Positions 6,161-8,704 of a stretch of DNA of 8,704 nucleotides are shown here, one piece after another (the stretch's first letter is position 1; every line of letters begins with the position of its first letter). This stretch comes from Nitrospinaceae bacterium. Lineage in GTDB: Bacteria > Nitrospinota > Nitrospinia > Nitrospinales > VA-1. The stretch covers positions 1-8,704 of the forward strand of contig JAJDBI010000145.1 of assembly GCA_029261435.1 (NCBI GenBank), given 5' to 3'. Made by a program: the position numbers and the translations under genes. The notes beneath the pieces were generated by a model. The model was not told the origin of the DNA. It ran no database searches and saw nothing but the letters and a program-made list of their open reading frames with translations.

Positions 6161-6165
6161 TCCTA
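6161..6165 (-). promoter_or_regulatory. ridA ribosome binding site overlapping the recO stop codon
   Basis: On the minus strand TAGGA combines the recO stop TAG (6163-6165) with the AGGA Shine-Dalgarno core (6161-6164), followed by 7 bases and the ridA ATG. This arrangement supports coupled translation of recO and ridA and fixes the ridA start. Confidence 0.75.
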
Positions 6166-6918
6166 AATTCTTGCCATACTTTTAATGAACGGATAAGACT
6201 TCAACTCACGACCTAAATGAGAAAGGACCAGACGATGGGTCACCTTCTCAATTTCTTCTGTCTGAGATTTGGGGAATTTTAACCTTTCACAGGTTTTGAT
6301 TTCCACCTCTAATAATTTTTTTATGTAATTTCTTGTTCCAATGCTGAATTGTATGTCAATCCTTGCATTGTTGGAGCATGAATTACAAAGGATTCCATTA
6401 TGAGCATAGCTGAAAGGAATCATGCCATTTGCGGGTATTCTTCTGCAAAGGACACAGTGCTCCAATTGCGGTCTGTACCCGGATAATGAAAGCAGACGAA
6501 TTTCAAAAAGACGGCGTAGAGGTTCTAATTCTGTCTGCTGATTGAGTGCCGCCAGCGCCTGGTAAAGCAGGCCGAAAACTTTTGGATCCCAGTGTCCTTC
6601 AAGAATCATGGCATCAATCAGATCAAGAAAATAGATGCCTGTATAAAGTTTGTCGAAATCATCGCGAATCGTTTGAAAGGACTCTATGATATCCGAATGA
6701 TTGAGGCGGAAAAGGCTCTGGTGCTCCCGGCCAAAATATATCAGGTGGATTAAAGACATGGGCTCCAGAGCGCCCCAGAACTGATTCTTGGCTTTTCTGG
6801 CCCCCTTGGCAACGCACTTAACTTTTCCTTGTTTCTCTGTCATGAAAGTGACCAGCCGATCAGACTCTGACAGGTTCATACTTTTGATGACGATGGCTCT
6901 GGTTTTATAGAGAGCCAT
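6163..6918 (-). CDS. recO: DNA repair protein RecO
   Basis: RecO acts with RecR (and RecF) to load RecA onto SSB-coated single-stranded DNA during gap repair and recombination. This 251-residue protein has the usual family length. The N-terminal OB-fold opens ALYKTRAIVIKSMNLSESDRL and continues with EKQGKVKCVAKGARK. The helical middle is followed by GYRPQLEHCVLC and GILCNSC, giving the zinc-binding cysteines C155, C158, C178 and C181, all four present. The start ATG at 6916-6918 shares its first base with the ogt stop codon (TAATG). It has a good AGAAGG Shine-Dalgarno sequence 7 bases upstream, inside ogt. The overlap points to translational coupling within the minus-strand cluster. Confidence 0.96.
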   Translation of the reverse strand: MALYKTRAIVIKSMNLSESDRLVTFMTEKQGKVKCVAKGARKAKNQFWGALEPMSLIHLIYFGREHQSLFRLNHSDIIESFQTIRDDFDKLYTGIYFLDLIDAMILEGHWDPKVFGLLYQALAALNQQTELEPLRRLFEIRLLSLSGYRPQLEHCVLCRRIPANGMIPFSYAHNGILCNSCSNNARIDIQFSIGTRNYIKKLLEVEIKTCERLKFPKSQTEEIEKVTHRLVLSHLGRELKSYPFIKSMARI

Positions 6919-7451
6919 TAAAGTGCCTTCTCCAATTCCAGAAGGTAACGCTTAGTCTTGATACCTCCAGTATACCCTCCCAGATCGCCGTTTTCACGAA
7001 CCACCCTGTGGCAGGGAATGATGATGGAAAGAGGATTCTGACCGTTTGCATTGCCAACCGCTCTGGCAGAGTCGGGATTCTTGATGGCTTTAGCCAACCA
7101 TTTATAACTGCGCGTGGAACCATAGGGGATGGTGAGAAGGCCTTTCCAGACCTTTTGCTGGAACGGTGTTCCCAGTCTTAAATCCAATGGAAATTGAAAG
7201 GACTTCAGTTCGCCTTTAAAGTATTTTTGAAATTGATCAATGAGGGCTTTGAAATGGTTCGGGTCTTTTTTAGCTTGAAAGCCAAGATTGTTGACCAATA
7301 GTTTTTCAAAAGCCTTTTCGCTGGGAACTTTGTTTGCCAGACGGATCAGGCCTTTTTCCGTTGCAGCCAGACCTGTTAACCCAATGGGGTTTTTAAAGAC
7401 AGTGTAAGAAACCGTTTCATCATTCAAGTTATGGTTGTATTTTTTTTTCAT
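6918..7451 (-). CDS. ogt: Methylated-DNA--[protein]-cysteine S-methyltransferase
   Basis: This suicide repair protein moves the alkyl group from O6-alkylguanine (and O4-alkylthymine) in DNA onto its own cysteine. From the ATG at 7449-7451 it is 177 residues, normal for Ogt/MGMT. The C-terminal catalytic domain is complete: TPFQQKVWKGLLTIPYGST, then SARAVGNANGQNP (helix-turn-helix with arginine finger R130), the active site PCHRV with C147, and GGYTGG. The N-terminal domain is poorly conserved, as usual, and lacks the zinc or AraC-like parts of Ada, so it is a stand-alone repair enzyme. An in-frame TTG at 7473-7475 could add eight residues and would overlap dctM by 16 bases. I prefer the ATG, which begins 8 bases after the dctM stop and gives a typical lysine-rich start. 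Neither has a clear Shine-Dalgarno sequence. Confidence 0.94.
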   Translation of the reverse strand: MKKKYNHNLNDETVSYTVFKNPIGLTGLAATEKGLIRLANKVPSEKAFEKLLVNNLGFQAKKDPNHFKALIDQFQKYFKGELKSFQFPLDLRLGTPFQQKVWKGLLTIPYGSTRSYKWLAKAIKNPDSARAVGNANGQNPLSIIIPCHRVVRENGDLGGYTGGIKTKRYLLELEKAL

Positions 7452-7459
7452 GGTATCTA

Positions 7460-8704
7460 TTACCGGGAAACCCAATCGACCAAAAAGAGGCTGATTGCAG
7501 GTACATAAGTTATCAAAATAAGTCCTATCAACCGTAGTCCTAAAAAAGGCAAAACAGCTTGATACAATTTTAATACAGGTTTGTTAAAACGGGTTGCAGC
7601 TATAAAAAGGTTGATACCCACTGGTGGTGTCGAATAACCAATTTCCAAATTGGTCAGGAAAATGATTCCAAGATGTACCATGTTAACGTCAAAACTCTGC
7701 GCAATTGGGATAATCAGTGGTACGACCACGATGATTGCAGAAAATATGTCCATCATACAACCAACAATTAGGAGAAAAACGTTTAGAACCATTAAAAATG
7801 TCAAGGGATCATGGATGTATTGCTGCATGGTTGACAGTATGGTCATGGGTACTTGTTCATCCACGAGATAATTGGTGAACCCCATAGCGGTTCCCAGAAT
7901 GATGAGGATGGAGCCAACCAGCACCATGCTTTCTTTCATCAGGCCTGGTAAATCTTTGAACACATCCAGATCTTTGTATATGAAGGTTTCCACCAGAATG
8001 ACATAGACCACAGTCACAGATGCGGCCTCGGTGACGGTGAAGAACCCGCCATAAATTCCCACCAATATTATAAAGGGGAGGGGTAATTCCCACCCCGCAT
8101 CTATGAGGGCGGACCTGGCCTCAGTCCAGTTAAAACTTTCGGTTGACCGGGTGCTTCGAGTGATGGCGTATGTCGATACGATGAGGATCATGAGAAGGCC
8201 TGGCACAATACCGGCAATGAAAAGCTTGTCGATGCTGACCTGAGCAACTAGGCCATATAAAATAAGTGGCAGGGAAGGGGGGAATAATAGCCCCAGACTT
8301 CCTGACGAGGTGATCATCCCCAGAGAAAAGTTTTCACCATATTTTTCCCTTAATAATAAAGGATAGAGAAGGCCACCCAGAGCAATGATAGTCACCCCGG
8401 AAGCTCCTGTAAGAGCCGTGAAAAATGCACAGGCCAGCAGAATTGCCAGAGGAATGCCACCGGGTGCGCCACGCAAAAAGGATTGAGAGACTCGCGTCAA
8501 ACGTTCGGGAGTCTTGCCATGAGCAAGAATGAATCCGGAGAAAGTGAATAGAGGGATGGCAATGAGAGATGGGTTGCTGGCTACTCTGTAAAGCTCAATG
8601 AATATTGCCGCAGAATCTATCTCAGCATTGTAAAACGAAGCAAGGGCTGAAAGCCCAATGATTGCAAAAAGAGGAACTCCCAGAAGGGCTAGTAGAATGA
8701 TACC
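7460..8704 (-). CDS. dctM: TRAP transporter large permease (DctM), partial at N-terminus
   Basis: This is the large inner-membrane subunit of a tripartite ATP-independent periplasmic transporter. It uses the sodium gradient and a solute-binding protein (DctP) to import organic acids or related solutes. The frame is open to the right edge with 414 codons before the stop, while DctM proteins run to about 425-430 residues, so only a few N-terminal residues are missing. Many hydrophobic helices are visible. Conserved stretches are IPLFTFSGFILA, FFTALTGASGVTIIALGG, SSGSLGLLFPPSLPLILYG, LFIAGIVPGLL, MMDIFSAIIVVVPLIIPIA and EIGYSTPPVGINLF. The small subunit and binding protein, if encoded next to it, lie beyond the right edge (upstream on this strand), so the substrate cannot be stated. 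ogt follows by 8 bases. A TTG at about 8500 resembles a start but is internal, because the family similarity continues upstream of it. Confidence 0.95.
   Translation of the reverse strand, partial: GIILLALLGVPLFAIIGLSALASFYNAEIDSAAIFIELYRVASNPSLIAIPLFTFSGFILAHGKTPERLTRVSQSFLRGAPGGIPLAILLACAFFTALTGASGVTIIALGGLLYPLLLREKYGENFSLGMITSSGSLGLLFPPSLPLILYGLVAQVSIDKLFIAGIVPGLLMILIVSTYAITRSTRSTESFNWTEARSALIDAGWELPLPFIILVGIYGGFFTVTEAASVTVVYVILVETFIYKDLDVFKDLPGLMKESMVLVGSILIILGTAMGFTNYLVDEQVPMTILSTMQQYIHDPLTFLMVLNVFLLIVGCMMDIFSAIIVVVPLIIPIAQSFDVNMVHLGIIFLTNLEIGYSTPPVGINLFIAATRFNKPVLKLYQAVLPFLGLRLIGLILITYVPAISLFLVDWVSR

Noticed and set aside
7460..8500. Treating dctM as a complete 346-residue gene starting with TTG near 8500
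   Set aside because: The same frame stays open to 8704 and the extra residues (GIILLALLGVPLFAIIGLSA, IPLFTFSGFILAHGK) belong to the DctM family, so the gene is cut by the window edge.

Overview
This window looks like chromosomal DNA from a Gram-negative, probably aquatic bacterium with a respiratory chain rich in c-type cytochromes. The evidence is a secreted multiheme cytochrome, a membrane-anchored diheme cytochrome, a lipoprotein and a TRAP transporter permease. The gene mix would suit a Nitrospinota-like or deltaproteobacterial lineage. That is an impression only, because no rRNA or lineage marker is present.

Layout from left to right. (1) Positions 1-777, minus strand: queA (tRNA queuosine synthesis), cut by the left edge and lacking any ATG start. 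(2) Positions 778-1137: a gap between divergent genes that must hold both promoters. (3) Positions 1138-2052, plus: a secreted four-heme cytochrome of the c554-like type, with an unusual first heme motif and a run of seven lysines after the signal peptide. A strong intrinsic terminator closes it at 2074-2110. (4) Positions 2148-3533, plus: UDP-glucose 6-dehydrogenase of the animal/plant-like class. A clean hairpin follows its stop codon, then a lipoprotein of unknown role (3584-4270). (5) Positions 4365-5399, plus: a single gene whose product carries a PD-(D/E)XK nuclease-like signature and whose arginine codon use differs sharply from its neighbours. (6) Positions 5485-8704, minus: a compact co-directional cluster, read right to left as dctM (TRAP large permease, cut by the right edge), ogt (O6-alkylguanine-DNA alkyltransferase), recO, ridA and a diheme mini-cytochrome.

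How the genes relate. The minus-strand cluster is probably one transcript: dctM and ogt are 8 bases apart, ogt and recO share a base in TAATG, and the recO stop codon sits inside the ridA Shine-Dalgarno sequence. It combines import, DNA alkyl repair, recombination repair, imine/enamine detoxification and electron transfer, so the grouping looks like housekeeping rather than one pathway. UDP-glucose dehydrogenase supplies UDP-glucuronate for envelope polysaccharide, but no glycosyltransferases are in view.

There is no complete recognised defence or mobile system here: no integrase, transposase, CRISPR array, tRNA or rRNA gene. The best candidate for something undescribed is the orphan nuclease-like gene at 4365-5399. 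Next come the CX3CH-containing lysine-rich cytochrome and the diheme mini-cytochrome at the end of the repair cluster.
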